Source: Nocardioides sp. L-11A (GTDB lineage Bacteria; Actinomycetota; Actinomycetes; Propionibacteriales; Nocardioidaceae). Taken from it: 64,000 nucleotides of DNA. Every line of letters starts with the position of its first letter. The stretch's first letter is position 1. Position numbers and translations under genes: made by a program. Location: the NCBI GenBank assembly GCA_029961745.1, contig CP124680.1, positions 868,001 through 932,000 of the forward strand, written 5' to 3'. Below are positions 31,115-40,556 of the stretch, piece after piece. Below the pieces are notes generated by a model. That model saw only the letters and a list, made by a program, of their open reading frames with translations. It was not told where the DNA came from and made no database searches.

Positions 31115-32344
31115 CTACGAGGCGCCCCCAGCCAGGAGGGAGGCCCAGTTCTTCTTGGTCCACTTGTCCTTGACCTTCTGGCCGGCGCGCGCCTGCCAGC
31201 CGTGGATGCCACTCCTCAGCAACTTGTTGTACTTCTTCGACATCTTGCCCGGGTAGAGGCTCTGCTCCTGCAGCAGGCACTTGAGTGCCCGGACCTGCTT
31301 GGGCTTGGCCTTCCTCGGGGTGATCTTCTTGTAGTTGGCCAGGTCGACCTTGACGCCGCCGCAGCGCGGCGGGGTCCCGTTGCCCAGCTCGAGCCAGTTG
31401 CTGTCGATGTTGATGGTCACGCCGCCCCAGGTCTCGTTGTGGCCGCCCCGGTACTGCTTCATCCGGTTGCCGGGCCGCCAGCCGTCCTCGGCGATATAGC
31501 TGGTGGAGGTGTTCGCGACGCCGTCCCAGCGGGCGATCCAGATCCGGTCGGGGAGCACGACGTCGGTCCGGGCCTGCCGGCGCGCGTCGTCGAGGATCCG
31601 GATGCCGGAGCCGGCGCTGGAGTAGACGCCCGACACGTAGCCGAGCTCGCGGGTCCGGGTCGTCCAGCCGCTCAGGAACGCGAGGGACGACTCACGGCAG
31701 GTCGCGTCCTTGTAGTTGCCCCAGCCCTCGAGGTCGTACCAGAGCGTGCTGCCGGGGACGATCCCCAGCGCCTGGGCCGCGGCCACGGCGCTGTCCGCCT
31801 CGGCCGTGCCCTGGCCGCGGGCGGCCGCGTAGCCGCCGGCGGCGGCGTTGCTGATGGTCGGGTCGATGGCCGCGCCGTAGCGGGGGAAGCGACCCACACA
31901 GCTCGACTGCGGGCCGAGCGTGATCGGGAGCAGCCGCCAGCCCTTGGCGAGCTGGGTCGACACCCAGGTGGGGGTCAGGTTCTTCTGGGTCCGGCAGAAC
32001 CGCGAGGCGCCGGAGATGTAGATCCCGACCGCGCGGAAGGGGGAATGGGCCAGCCAGGCGTCCATGTTCTTCTGCGACTGGGTCTCGCACTGGTCGAAGC
32101 CGTAGCCGGTGAAGTCGCCCGGTGTGACCGGGTTGGTCGAGTTCGCGGCCAGGTTGATCGGCGCGTCGACCGGCGCGTCGACGGGCGCGTCCGGGTCCGC
32201 CGCCCGCGGCGTTCCGCCCAGCGGGGTCAGCAGGGCCAGGGTCAGCAGCACCGCCAGCGCACCGGCGGCGGCACCCGCGATCGGGACGCGGAACCGGTGG
32301 CCGGACCGGGGATGGGCGGACGGGGGAAGGGGCCGGGAAGGCAT
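31115..32344 (-). CDS. Secreted Rv2525c-like (DUF1906) glycoside-hydrolase-fold protein
   Basis: 409 aa from ATG 32344 (GGAG upstream). A signal region with a basic start and hydrophobic core (about 20-45, GAAAGALAVLLTLALLTPLGG) is followed by DAPVDAPVDAP repeats. Residues about 75-330 match the DUF1906/Rv2525c domain (GYGFDQCETQSQKNMDAWLAHSPFRAVGIYISG ... LWYDLEGWGNYK ... SGVYSSAGSGI ... WIARWDG), a TIM-barrel relative of GH25 lysozymes thought to act at the cell wall. The C-terminal ~70 residues are Lys-rich with an SGIHGWQARAGQKV segment that may bind peptidoglycan or another polymer. It is divergent from the PknB-like kinase, and both may concern the envelope. Enzymatic activity in this family is not firmly established. 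Confidence 0.82.
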   Translation of the reverse strand: MPSRPLPPSAHPRSGHRFRVPIAGAAAGALAVLLTLALLTPLGGTPRAADPDAPVDAPVDAPINLAANSTNPVTPGDFTGYGFDQCETQSQKNMDAWLAHSPFRAVGIYISGASRFCRTQKNLTPTWVSTQLAKGWRLLPITLGPQSSCVGRFPRYGAAIDPTISNAAAGGYAAARGQGTAEADSAVAAAQALGIVPGSTLWYDLEGWGNYKDATCRESSLAFLSGWTTRTRELGYVSGVYSSAGSGIRILDDARRQARTDVVLPDRIWIARWDGVANTSTSYIAEDGWRPGNRMKQYRGGHNETWGGVTINIDSNWLELGNGTPPRCGGVKVDLANYKKITPRKAKPKQVRALKCLLQEQSLYPGKMSKKYNKLLRSGIHGWQARAGQKVKDKWTKKNWASLLAGGAS

Positions 32345-32454
32345 CGCAGACTCCAGGGGAAGGGGAAGCTTTCGGGCGGGGAGCCGAGTCACGATAACCA
32401 CAACTTTCACATCGGTAACAGGCCTCCCGGTGAACTACAACTCTGTAATTCGCA

Positions 32455-32466
32455 TACGGTGGCGGG
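32455..32466 (+). promoter_or_regulatory. Leaderless promoter of Ser/Thr kinase gene
   Basis: TACGGT at 32455-32460, six nt, then GTG at 32467. No ribosome site. Confidence 0.6.
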
Positions 32467-34299
32467 GTGGCGCTGCAACCGGGTGACTCCTTCGGTCGGT
32501 ACGACGTCACCGGACGGCTCGGTCGCGGTGGGATGGGCGTGGTCCTGGCGGCGGTGCACCGCGACCTCGACCGACCGGTCGCGCTCAAGGTGCTCGCGCC
32601 GCATCTCGTGGACGACGCGGCCTACCGGGCCCGCTTCCTGCGCGAGGCGAAGGCGCTCGCCCGGCTGGACTCGCCGTACGTCGTGCGCGTCTTCGACGCC
32701 GGCGAGGAGGACGGCGCGCTCTTCATCGCCACCGAGCTGGTCGCCGACGGGGATCTCAACCAGCTGCTGCGCGACGAGGGCCCGCTGTTCCTGCCCGACG
32801 CCGTGGCGCTGGTCCGCGACCTGGCGCTGGGGCTCGGCACCGCCCACGACGTCGGCATCCTGCACCGCGACATCAAGCCGTCCAACGTGCTGGTCTCCCG
32901 GCAGCCGGACGGCCGGATCCGTCCGGTGCTGTGCGACTTCGGCATCGCCGCCGTCGCCGACCTCGCGCAGCTCGCCACCACCGGCGCCGTCGGGACGCCC
33001 GGCTACATGGCGCCCGAGCGGCACCAGGGCGCCGACGCGACGGTCGCCGCGGACGTCTACGCGCTCGGCTGTGTGCTCTGGGCGGCGCTCACCGCGCGGG
33101 CGCCGTACGAGGGGGCCACCGGCCAGGTCCTGCTCGGCCACCTCCAGGGCCCGGTCCCGCAGCTGCCGGCCTCGAGCACCGACGCCGCGGCGGTCAACGA
33201 GGTCCTCGCCCTCGCGATGGCCAAGGACCCCGCCGCCCGGTTCGGTACGACGGCCGAGCTTGTCGCCGCGCTCGACGCGATCCCGCTCGACGACGCCGAG
33301 CCCACCCTCGTCGACACCGGTCCGCCGACCCGGCCGCGTCCGGCGCTCGCCACGCCGGCCGGACGTCCCCGGCGGGTCTCCTGGCCGATCGGACTCGTCG
33401 TCCTCGCGCTCCTCGTCCTGGTCGTCGGCGCGGCCGCCTGGGCCCTCACCCGCTCCGACCCGTCGCCGTCGCCGCGCGCGGACGCCGCGACGACCGGCGG
33501 GGCCGAGCCGGAGTCCGACCCGCTGCTCAGGGTGTTCCCGCGCGCCGCCGACTGCGAGGTCGTGCCCGATCCCAAGTCGGCCCGGCTGCGGGCCCGCTGG
33601 TGTCTCGACGACAGGTCGTCGGTGTACTACGCCCAGTGGTGGGACGGGGAGGCCATGGACGCCAACTACCGCGACCGGACCGAGCGGGGCTACGCGTACC
33701 GCTCCGACCTGCGGGCGGCCTGGGTGGAGCTCGCCGAGGTCGACCGCGGGCTCTGCCGGCGCAAGCTCGCCCTCTGGTACGACGACCCCGCGGCGCCGTA
33801 CTCGGTCACCGTCTGCGCCGACACCGAGCGGGCGGTGCTCGTCGCGCTCGCCGACCTCGACCTGCCGCGGGGCGCCGACGTGGCCGCTCGGGCCCAGCCC
33901 GCGTCCGACCCGCTCGTCGCCGCCTTCCCGCGCGCCGCCGGCTGCACGGAGGTGGCCGAGCCCAAACCGAGGCGGCTGCGGGCCAGCTGGTGCCACGACG
34001 AGTCGTCCGCCGTCTCGGTGCACTACACCCAGTGGCGGGACTGGGAGCTGATGGACGACAACTACCGCCGCGACGCCCTGCGGTCGGCCGACGTCCGCGA
34101 CGACCTCGAGGCGGCCTGGGTCGCGATGACCAAGGCGGACGGCCGGGACCGGGGGCGCAAGCTCGCGGTCTGGTACGCCGACCGCGGCGCGCCGTACTCG
34201 GTGACGATCTACGGCCCGACCGAGGCCGAGGTCCTGGGCGAGCTCGCCGACCTCGACCTGCGGCCCGGCGCCGAGGTCGCTCGCAGTCACGGGGGCTGA
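32467..34299 (+). CDS. Ser/Thr protein kinase with one membrane span and duplicated outer domain
   Basis: 610 aa. Kinase domain about 10-275: [11 protein letters not shown] (glycine loop), VALKVL (Lys), HRDIKPSNV (catalytic loop), DFG, and GTPGYMAPE (activation segment end), all intact PknB-type motifs. A Thr/Pro linker and membrane helix (about 306-327, [21 protein letters not shown]) follow. The outer region is a tandem duplication of about 125 residues (about 349-476 and 479-605). Both halves contain SDPLL..FPRAA.C, RLRA.WC.D..S..YY/HYTQW and RKLA.WY.D..APYSVT. There are no PASTA repeats, so the ligand is different from that of PknB. It is a likely receptor kinase for an unknown envelope signal. 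Confidence 0.9.
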   Translation: MALQPGDSFGRYDVTGRLGRGGMGVVLAAVHRDLDRPVALKVLAPHLVDDAAYRARFLREAKALARLDSPYVVRVFDAGEEDGALFIATELVADGDLNQLLRDEGPLFLPDAVALVRDLALGLGTAHDVGILHRDIKPSNVLVSRQPDGRIRPVLCDFGIAAVADLAQLATTGAVGTPGYMAPERHQGADATVAADVYALGCVLWAALTARAPYEGATGQVLLGHLQGPVPQLPASSTDAAAVNEVLALAMAKDPAARFGTTAELVAALDAIPLDDAEPTLVDTGPPTRPRPALATPAGRPRRVSWPIGLVVLALLVLVVGAAAWALTRSDPSPSPRADAATTGGAEPESDPLLRVFPRAADCEVVPDPKSARLRARWCLDDRSSVYYAQWWDGEAMDANYRDRTERGYAYRSDLRAAWVELAEVDRGLCRRKLALWYDDPAAPYSVTVCADTERAVLVALADLDLPRGADVAARAQPASDPLVAAFPRAAGCTEVAEPKPRRLRASWCHDESSAVSVHYTQWRDWELMDDNYRRDALRSADVRDDLEAAWVAMTKADGRDRGRKLAVWYADRGAPYSVTIYGPTEAEVLGELADLDLRPGAEVARSHGG

Positions 34300-34329
34300 G
34301 CCGATCAGGGCGATCGGACCGGCCACGGA

Positions 34330-34342
34330 TACCCTTGGGGCC
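34330..34342 (+). promoter_or_regulatory. Leaderless promoter of purL
   Basis: TACCCT at 34330-34335, seven nt, then GTG at 34343; no ribosome site. Confidence 0.6.
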
Positions 34343-36616
34343 GTGGCCGACACCGCTTCCGCACCCGCCCGTCCGACGCTCGACACCGTGGCCGTGGCGG
34401 CCGGTGACCCCGACCGGGAGCAGCCCTGGTCCGAGCTGGGCCTGAAGGCCGACGAGTACGCCCGGATCCGCGAGATCCTGGGCCGCCGGCCCACCGGGGC
34501 CGAGCTGGCGATGTACTCGGTGATGTGGAGCGAGCACTGCTCCTACAAGTCCTCCAAGGTGCACCTCAAGCAGTTCGGCGAGCTCGCCCAGGAGACCCCG
34601 ATCGGCCCGATGCTCGCCGGCATCGGCGAGAACGCCGGCGTCATCGACATCGGCCAGGGCTACGCCGTCAGCTTCAAGGTCGAGAGCCACAACCACCCGT
34701 CGTACGTCGAGCCCTACCAGGGCGCCGCGACCGGCGTCGGCGGCATCGTCCGCGACATCATCGCGATGGGCGCGCGCCCGATCGCGGTCATGGACCCGCT
34801 GCGCTTCGGCCCCCTCGACGCCGATGACACCCACCGCGTGCTGCCCGGGATCGTCGCGGGCGTCGGCGGCTACGGCAACTGCCTCGGGCTCCCCAATATC
34901 GGTGGCGAGGCGGTCTTCGACGAGACCTACCTCGGCAACCCGCTCGTCAACGCGCTGTGCGTCGGCGTGCTGCGTCACGAGGACCTCCACCTCGCGAAGG
35001 CGTCCGGTGAGGGCAACCTCGTCGTCCTGTACGGCGCCCGCACCGGCGGCGACGGGATCGGCGGCGTGTCGGTGCTGGCCTCCGAGACGTTCGACGCTGA
35101 CGGCCCCGCGAAGCGCCCCAGCGTGCAGGTCGGCGACCCGTTCATGGAGAAGCTGCTCATCGAGTGCACCCTCGAGCTGTTCGGTGCCGGCGTGGTCGCC
35201 GGCATCCAGGACCTGGGCGGCGCCGGCCTGTCCTGCGCGACCTCCGAGCTCGCGTCCGCCGGCGACGGCGGCATGCTCGTGCACCTCGACAAGGTGCCGC
35301 TGCGCGACTCGACGCTCTCGCCCGAGGAGATCCTCATGAGCGAGAGCCAGGAGCGGATGATGGCGATCGTCGAGCCGGGCGACATCGACGCCTTCCTCGC
35401 GATCACCACGAAGTGGGACGTCGAGGCCGCGGTGATCGGCGAGGTCACCGAGACCGGTCGCCTGGTCATCGACTGGCACGGCGAGACCGTCGTCGACGTA
35501 CCCCCGCGGACCGTGGCGCACGACGGGCCGGTCTACGAGCGTCCGTACGCCCGCCCCGACTGGCAGGACGCGCTGCAGGCCGACGGCGCCGAGAAGCTGG
35601 CCCGGCCGCAGACCGGCGCGGAGCTGCTGGCGACGCTGCGCACGCTCGTCGCGAGCCCGAACCTCTGCGACAAGTCGTGGATCACCGACCAGTACGACCG
35701 CTACGTCCAGGGCAACACGGTCCTGGCCCAGCCCGCCGACTCCGGCATGGTCCGCGTCGACGAGGAGACCCATCTCGGCGTCTCGGTCGCCACCGACTGC
35801 AACGGCCGCTTCGCCAAGCTGGACCCGTACGCCGGCGCCCAGCTCGCGCTCGCCGAGGCCTACCGCAATGTCGCCACCGGCGGAGCGCTGCCGCTGGCGG
35901 TCAGCGACTGCCTCAACTTCGGCTCGCCCGAGGACACCGACGTGATGTGGCAGTTCGCCGAGGCCTGCCGCGGCCTCAAGGACGCCTGCGCCGAGCTCGG
36001 CATCCCGGTTACCGGCGGCAACGTCAGCCTCTACAACCAGACCGGCGAGACGGCGATCCTGCCGACCCCGGTCGTCGCGGTGCTCGGAGTGATCGAGGAT
36101 GTGCGCCGCCGTACCCCCTCGGCCTTCCAGGCCGCCGGCGAGCAGGTCGTGCTGCTCGGCACCACCCGCGAGGAGCTGTCCGGCTCGGAGTGGGCCCACG
36201 TGGTGCACGGCCACCTCGGCGGCCTCCCGCCGCGGGTCGACCTGCGGGCCGAGCGCAACCTCGCCCGCCTGCTCCAGGACCTGGTCGGCGTCGCGACCAG
36301 TGCCCATGATCTCTCCGACGGCGGCCTGGCCCAGGCCCTCGCGGAGGCGGCGATGGTCAGCGGCATCGGCGTCTCGGTGCGCCTCGAGGGCGACCCCTTC
36401 GTCGGCCTGTTCGCCGAGTCGGCCGCCCGTGCCGTCGTCACGCTCCCGGCCGGCGACCTCGACGAGCTGCGCGCCCTGTGCGCCCGCCACGACGTCGTGA
36501 TGACGGAGCTCGGCACCACCGGCGGCGACGTCCTCGCCGTCGAGGGCCAGTTCGAAGTGCCTGTCGCCGAGCTCCGGGAGGCCTGGAGCGCCACCCTGCC
36601 GGATGCGCTGGGCTGA
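34343..36616 (+). CDS. purL: Phosphoribosylformylglycinamidine synthase subunit PurL
   Basis: 757 aa, the short form that works with PurQ and PurS. It uses ATP and ammonia to convert FGAR to FGAM. Characteristic segments: [18 protein letters not shown] near residue 60, [25 protein letters not shown] near 115, and the second-half repeat [17 protein letters not shown] and [13 protein letters not shown], with [17 protein letters not shown] near 655. This is the usual pseudo-duplicated ATP-binding architecture. GTG 34343 with a TACCCT box seven nt upstream. A separate transcription unit from purSQ. Convergent with the lipoprotein gene 11 bp downstream. Confidence 0.97.
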   Translation: MADTASAPARPTLDTVAVAAGDPDREQPWSELGLKADEYARIREILGRRPTGAELAMYSVMWSEHCSYKSSKVHLKQFGELAQETPIGPMLAGIGENAGVIDIGQGYAVSFKVESHNHPSYVEPYQGAATGVGGIVRDIIAMGARPIAVMDPLRFGPLDADDTHRVLPGIVAGVGGYGNCLGLPNIGGEAVFDETYLGNPLVNALCVGVLRHEDLHLAKASGEGNLVVLYGARTGGDGIGGVSVLASETFDADGPAKRPSVQVGDPFMEKLLIECTLELFGAGVVAGIQDLGGAGLSCATSELASAGDGGMLVHLDKVPLRDSTLSPEEILMSESQERMMAIVEPGDIDAFLAITTKWDVEAAVIGEVTETGRLVIDWHGETVVDVPPRTVAHDGPVYERPYARPDWQDALQADGAEKLARPQTGAELLATLRTLVASPNLCDKSWITDQYDRYVQGNTVLAQPADSGMVRVDEETHLGVSVATDCNGRFAKLDPYAGAQLALAEAYRNVATGGALPLAVSDCLNFGSPEDTDVMWQFAEACRGLKDACAELGIPVTGGNVSLYNQTGETAILPTPVVAVLGVIEDVRRRTPSAFQAAGEQVVLLGTTREELSGSEWAHVVHGHLGGLPPRVDLRAERNLARLLQDLVGVATSAHDLSDGGLAQALAEAAMVSGIGVSVRLEGDPFVGLFAESAARAVVTLPAGDLDELRALCARHDVVMTELGTTGGDVLAVEGQFEVPVAELREAWSATLPDALG

Positions 36617-36627
36617 GCGGTCCTCCG

Positions 36628-37698
36628 CTACGGCAGCCGGGTCCGGTCGGTCACGGTCAGCTTGATCTGCTCCGGCGCGTCGATCGTGCCCCAGGTCGAG
36701 GTCCGGCCGAGCTCGTAGCGCTGCTTGATCACGAGGTTCCGCGGCGCGTCCTCGCCGACGTCGAAGAGCACGTGGAAGACGGCGCTGCAGTTCTGGTTGG
36801 CGATATCGGGGCAGGTGCCCCGGCCGGCGTCGCGGATCACCTGGACGGCCTTCGACCCGCCGAGGGTGAAGACGCCGTCGACGGTGCCGGCGTAGTAGAT
36901 CGCGCCCGCACTGAGGTCGGCTGCGGCCTCGTCCCAGCGGCCGAAGGCCGTCTCCACCGTGGTCGCGAGCCAGGTGCGACCGTCGGCGGCCCATGCGTCG
37001 CCGGCGTACGGCAGCCGGACGGGCGGCGTCATGGTGCAGGTGAAGGACAGCTCGCTGACCGTGACGGCGCGGCTCGGTCGGACCGCGCCGCCGCAGGGCA
37101 CGGCTTCGCCGGTCGCCGGGGCCAGGTCGTAGAGAGGCGCCGCGGCGCCGGAGTCGACGTCGCCGGTCGTCAGGTCGGCGGTCTGCACGACGCCGTCGAA
37201 GTCGACCTTCAGCTCGGGCCCGTCACCCGACCCGCGGACGGCGACGAAGAAGGACTCCGGGCCCTCGGTCGAGACCTCCGGCGGCGGGATCCGGTAGGAC
37301 GCACCGTCGACGATCAGGTCGACCACCGGCGTCGAGGTCGTCTCCAGGTAGCGGGCGTAGGTGCCGAGCGAGGTGGTGTCGTACTGCCAGCTGACCGGCA
37401 TGAACACCTCGCCGTCGGCGGCGCTCAGCTTCTCGAGCTGGCGGGTGTCGTCGGCGGAGATCTCGCGGACCGCCTTCCCGACGGTGACCAGCAGGTTGCC
37501 GATCGGCAGCGCGATCGTGGTCTCGCTCCCGCTCTCGGCGATCCCCGCGTCGTGCCGGGCCGGGACCACGTCGCCGGCCGCGATCCCGGCGGGGTCGCCG
37601 CCGCAGGCGGCGAGGGCGGGCGCGAGCAGGAGCAGGCCGAGCACGCTCGCTGAGCGTCGACGAGGGAGCATGGGCCCCATTGTGGTGGCTGGCGTCAT
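36628..37698 (-). CDS. Lipoprotein of unknown function
   Basis: 356 aa from ATG 37698, which overlaps the upstream MFS stop (ATGA). An internal ATG at 37671 (MLPRRRSASVLG) is a good alternative and gives a more typical signal peptide. Lipobox LAPALAAC (Cys about 34). The mature part is mostly beta, with segments YDTTSLGTYARYLETTSTPVVDLIVDGASYRIPPP and VSELSFTCTMTPPVRLPYAG; five or so cysteines suggest disulfides. No domain is recognised. Coupling to an MFS exporter and divergence from an ArsR-type repressor place it in a small regulated unit. It might assist transport, but that is inference only. Confidence 0.7.
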   Translation of the reverse strand: MTPATTMGPMLPRRRSASVLGLLLLAPALAACGGDPAGIAAGDVVPARHDAGIAESGSETTIALPIGNLLVTVGKAVREISADDTRQLEKLSAADGEVFMPVSWQYDTTSLGTYARYLETTSTPVVDLIVDGASYRIPPPEVSTEGPESFFVAVRGSGDGPELKVDFDGVVQTADLTTGDVDSGAAAPLYDLAPATGEAVPCGGAVRPSRAVTVSELSFTCTMTPPVRLPYAGDAWAADGRTWLATTVETAFGRWDEAAADLSAGAIYYAGTVDGVFTLGGSKAVQVIRDAGRGTCPDIANQNCSAVFHVLFDVGEDAPRNLVIKQRYELGRTSTWGTIDAPEQIKLTVTDRTRLP

Positions 37699-38963
37699 CC
37701 GGTGGGTGCCGGACTCGGATCTGGGACGTCGGGCACGGGCCACTCGGCCGGGCGCGGCACCGCCCGGACCGACCGGGCCAGGGTGGGCACCAGGGCGACG
37801 ACGGCGGTCAGTGCGCCGAGCGCGAGGACGGCGTCCCGGCCGCCGCCGAGCGTGAGCAGGGCGCCGGCCAGCGCGGGGGCGACCGGGATGGTCAGCATGG
37901 ACGCGACCTGCATCGTCGCCTGCATCCGCCCGGCCAGTTCGGGCGGCGTGATCAGCAGCCGGTAGGAGCCGAGGGCCGCGTTGCCGGCCGGGTTGAGGAA
38001 GATGCCGACGGAGGAGGCGAGGGCGAGCGCCGTCGGGTGGTTCCACAGCGCGAGCGGCACGGCGAGCGGCACGAAGCTCCAGGCCCCCAGCAGCACCAGC
38101 GCCCCGGTCGGGAGGCGTTCGATGAGCGCGGGCGCGGCGAGGGCGCCCAGGATGCCGGAGGCCCCGACCGCCGTCTCGGCCAGCCCGATCTGCCAGGCCG
38201 GGAACCCGGCCTCGACCAGGCGCAGCAGGGCGACGAAGAAGAGCGCGTTGACGACCAGGTTGGCGGCCGGTGACCAGCACAGCAGGATCCGCAGGAAGCG
38301 GTGCGTCCACAGGAACCGCAGGCCCTCGCCGAGGTCGTGCAGGGGACGGCTCCGGGCAGCGCTGCTCGGCCGCGGCTCGGGTGACAGGTCGGTGCGGACC
38401 CGGCCGAGCAGGGCCCAGCCGAGGGCGTAGGTGAGGGCGTCGGCGGCGAACGGTGCCCAGCGGGCGACGCCGTACAGCGCGCCGCCCAGTGGCCCCCCGA
38501 GCAGGCTGGCGATGTGCTGGCGGGCCTGCTGCTGGCTGAGCGCGGTCGGCAGGTCCCCGCGCGCGACGACCCGGCGGACCGCCGAGTTCTCCGCCGGCGT
38601 GAACAGGCCGGCGACCACGCCGCTGGTGACCGCGACCGCGAGCAGGTGGGGGAGGGTGAGCCGTCCGGCGAGGCCGGCCGCGACCAGCGAGGCGTGCAGG
38701 CCGGCACCCGCGCCGAGGGAGAGGCGCATCAGCCGCAGCCGGTGGCAGCGGTCGGCGAGCACGCCGGCCGGGAGCAGCATCGCGACCATCCCCACCAGGT
38801 ACGCCGCCTCCGCGACCGCCGCCCACAGGACCGAGTCGGTCAGTGCGTAGGTCACCAGGGGCAGCGCGAAGGTCATCACCCGGGTGCCCAGCTCGGTGAC
38901 GGTCGCCCCGATCCAGAGCGCGGTGAAGTCGCGGTTGCGCGCCAGCGAGCGGTAGGAGGTCAT
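37695..38963 (-). CDS. MFS transporter (enterobactin-exporter/macrolide-type)
   Basis: 422 aa with about 12 hydrophobic helices. Typical family pieces are LWIGATVTELGTRVMTFALPL in helix 1, AGVLADRCHRLRLM (the GxLaDrxxrrr loop), SAVRRVVARGDLPTALSQQQARQHIASLLGGPLGGALYG in helices 4-5, and LGSYRLLITPPELAGRMQATMQ. These match DHA3-type exporters of macrolides or siderophores. ATG 38963 is chosen because the box TACGGT lies 6 nt upstream on the minus strand. The longer frame from 38999 would start inside the operator. It is divergent from an ArsR-type regulator with four TGCGCA cores in between, so repression by that regulator is likely. Confidence 0.88.
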   Translation of the reverse strand: MTSYRSLARNRDFTALWIGATVTELGTRVMTFALPLVTYALTDSVLWAAVAEAAYLVGMVAMLLPAGVLADRCHRLRLMRLSLGAGAGLHASLVAAGLAGRLTLPHLLAVAVTSGVVAGLFTPAENSAVRRVVARGDLPTALSQQQARQHIASLLGGPLGGALYGVARWAPFAADALTYALGWALLGRVRTDLSPEPRPSSAARSRPLHDLGEGLRFLWTHRFLRILLCWSPAANLVVNALFFVALLRLVEAGFPAWQIGLAETAVGASGILGALAAPALIERLPTGALVLLGAWSFVPLAVPLALWNHPTALALASSVGIFLNPAGNAALGSYRLLITPPELAGRMQATMQVASMLTIPVAPALAGALLTLGGGRDAVLALGALTAVVALVPTLARSVRAVPRPAEWPVPDVPDPSPAPTG

Positions 38964-38969
38964 TCCCGC

Positions 38970-39045
38970 ACCGTAAGTTGCGCATCTATAGTTGCGCAAG
39001 GGTATGTGCGCAATAGGTCCTGCGCATGATCGCTAGGGTGGCGTC
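38970..39045. promoter_or_regulatory. Divergent leaderless promoters with TTGCGCA operator cluster
   Basis: Minus-strand -10 TACGGT (38975-38970) serves the MFS gene. Plus-strand -10 TAGGGT (39034-39039) serves the ArsR-type gene, 6 nt before ATG 39046. Between them lie GTTGCGCA at 38977-38984 and 38991-38998 (direct repeat), TGCGCAA at 39007-39013 (inverted relative to the second copy), and TGCGCA at 39021-39026. These sites cover both promoters and are probably autoregulatory binding sites. Confidence 0.65.
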
Positions 39046-39609
39046 ATGGTGATGTACGACGACCCGCGGATCCTGCGCGCGATCGCTCACCCCACCCGCA
39101 ACCGGGTCCTCCACGAGCTGTCCGCCGCCGGCTCGCTGCGCGCCGCCGACATCGCCCGGCTGCTCGACATCCCGGCCAACCAGGCCAGCTTCCACCTGCG
39201 GCAGCTGGCGAAGTACGGCCTGGTCGAGGAGGACCCCGACGCCGGGCGCGACCGCCGCGACCGGGTCTGGCGGCTGGTCGACCCCGACGGCATCCGGTTC
39301 CGCACCGCCGACATGCTGGCCCAGCCCGGCGGGCGTGCCGCGTACGCCGTCTTCCAGCGCAACACCGTCGCCCGCGGCCGGCACCTCGTCGAGCGCGCGC
39401 TCGCCGTCGACGGCACGGACAACCCCGGCCGCAGCGTCTCGGAGTGGTCGCTGCTGCTGAGCGCCGACGAGGCCCGCGCACTGATGGAGGAGCTCGCCGA
39501 GGTCGTCGAGCGCCGGCGTGAGGCCGGCCGCGCCCGCGGGCCCGGCGAGGATCGTGAGACCTACTCGGTGTTCCAGCTCATCCAGCCCTATCCGGAGGAC
39601 GACGTCTGA
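39046..39609 (+). CDS. ArsR-type winged-helix transcriptional regulator
   Basis: 187 aa. N-terminal winged helix-turn-helix (about 5-75: DDPRILRAIAHPTRNRVLHELSAAGSLRAADIARLLDIPANQASFHLRQLAKYGLVEED). No cysteine metal site is present in the recognition helix, so it is not an obvious metal sensor. The C-terminal half is helical (LMEELAEVVERRREAGRARG) and may bind a ligand or dimerise. A TAGGGT -10 box sits six nt upstream of ATG 39046, indicating a leaderless message. Its stop overlaps the next start (TGATG). It most likely represses the divergent exporter/lipoprotein unit and itself through the TGCGCA sites. Confidence 0.85.
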   Translation: MVMYDDPRILRAIAHPTRNRVLHELSAAGSLRAADIARLLDIPANQASFHLRQLAKYGLVEEDPDAGRDRRDRVWRLVDPDGIRFRTADMLAQPGGRAAYAVFQRNTVARGRHLVERALAVDGTDNPGRSVSEWSLLLSADEARALMEELAEVVERRREAGRARGPGEDRETYSVFQLIQPYPEDDV

Positions 39610-39968
39610 TGCCCGCCCGGCTCAAGCCCGCCCCTGACGGCGACGTGGCGGCCGCCCTGGCCCGCCTCGCGTCCGGTCCGGCCGAGCGCGCGGACCTCCG
39701 GCTGCTCACCAAGCACTTCCTCGCGCTCCTGGAGACCCGCGCGCCCGGACGCTCGGTCGAGGTCCGGGTGCCGCCCTACGCCGCCGTGCAGGTGATCGAG
39801 GGCGTGCGGCACACCCGCGGCACCCCGCCCGCCGTCATCGAGACCGATGCCGCCACCTGGATCGCCCTCGCCACCGGAGGACTCGGGTGGGCGTCGGCCG
39901 TCGCCGACGGCCGGGTGCGGGCCAGCGGCGAGCGGACCGACCTGACGCCGTACCTGCCGCTGGGGTGA
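39609..39968 (+). CDS. SCP2/sterol-carrier-like small protein (MDMPI C-terminal type)
   Basis: 119 aa. The sequence RSVEVRVPPYAAVQVIEGVRHTRGTPPAVIETDAATWIALATGGLGWASAVADGRVRASGERTDLTPYLPL matches the actinobacterial sterol carrier family proteins, a lipid-binding SCP2-like fold also seen in the C-terminal part of mycothiol-dependent isomerases. The TWI.LA.G...W..A...G.V.ASG.R.DL motif is the clearest marker. The ligand is unknown. It overlaps the ArsR-type gene by one base, so it shares its transcript. Convergent with a lipoprotein gene at 39975. Confidence 0.75.
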   Translation: MPARLKPAPDGDVAAALARLASGPAERADLRLLTKHFLALLETRAPGRSVEVRVPPYAAVQVIEGVRHTRGTPPAVIETDAATWIALATGGLGWASAVADGRVRASGERTDLTPYLPLG

Positions 39969-39974
39969 GGGGGC

Positions 39975-40526
39975 TCAGCCCTCCAGCTCGCCGGCCAGGG
40001 CCTCGGCCCCGGCGCGGTCCAGGTCGCCCGCGATCTGCACCTTGCCGTCGGTGATCGCCGACTGGATGACCGGCGCGGTGATGATCGTCCCACCCGCGAC
40101 GATCGCGACCTGCTGTCCCGTCCCGACCAGCTCCCGGGTGAGGTCCGCGAAGGCCGAGGCTGCCTCGTCGTCGAACTCGACCGCGACCGTCCATCCGGTG
40201 CCGTCCGCGCCGAGCACCGCCTCCGCGTCGTCGACGCCGCCGACGATGTCCGCCGGCGCGAGCCGGTAGGCCGTGCCCTCGTCGTCGCAGGCGAGCGCCT
40301 CCGCCGCCGGGTCCGGCTGGGCGGCGGCGGGACAGGCGTCGGCCGCCATCGCGAGCACCCGGCGGACCTGCACCGGCTCGGCCGGCGTACCGGCGTCGTC
40401 GGTGGGGGAGGGGGTCGCGCGGTCGCCCCCGCTGACGCTGTCGTCGCCGTCGTCTCCGCACCCACCGAGGGCGAGGGCGAGGGCCGCCGAGGCGGCGATG
40501 GTCACGAGGGTCCGAGAAAGTGCCAT
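39975..40526 (-). CDS. Small lipoprotein with SecD head-like domain
   Basis: 183 aa. Lipobox ALALGGC (Cys about 19) followed by a Ser/Asp-rich linker. The C-terminal part reads VAIVAGGTIITAPVIQSAITDGKVQIAGDLDRAGAEALAGEL, close to the P1 head segment of SecD (the pattern I..G.v.sAPvI...I..G..qI.G.f...eA..LA..L). Here this domain is free-standing and lipid-anchored, without the SecD membrane helices. Such SecDF-head lipoproteins occur in actinobacteria, but their role is not defined. One pair of cysteines (ADACPAAAQ and LACDDE) may form a disulfide. It is divergent from the M20 peptidase gene. Confidence 0.7.
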   Translation of the reverse strand: MALSRTLVTIAASAALALALGGCGDDGDDSVSGGDRATPSPTDDAGTPAEPVQVRRVLAMAADACPAAAQPDPAAEALACDDEGTAYRLAPADIVGGVDDAEAVLGADGTGWTVAVEFDDEAASAFADLTRELVGTGQQVAIVAGGTIITAPVIQSAITDGKVQIAGDLDRAGAEALAGELEG

Positions 40527-40543
40527 GGCCCGATCCTGCCCCC

Positions 40544-40556
40544 TATGTTGAGAGGC
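40544..40556 (+). promoter_or_regulatory. Leaderless promoter of M20 peptidase gene
   Basis: TATGTT at 40544-40549, seven nt, then ATG at 40557; no ribosome site. Confidence 0.55.
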
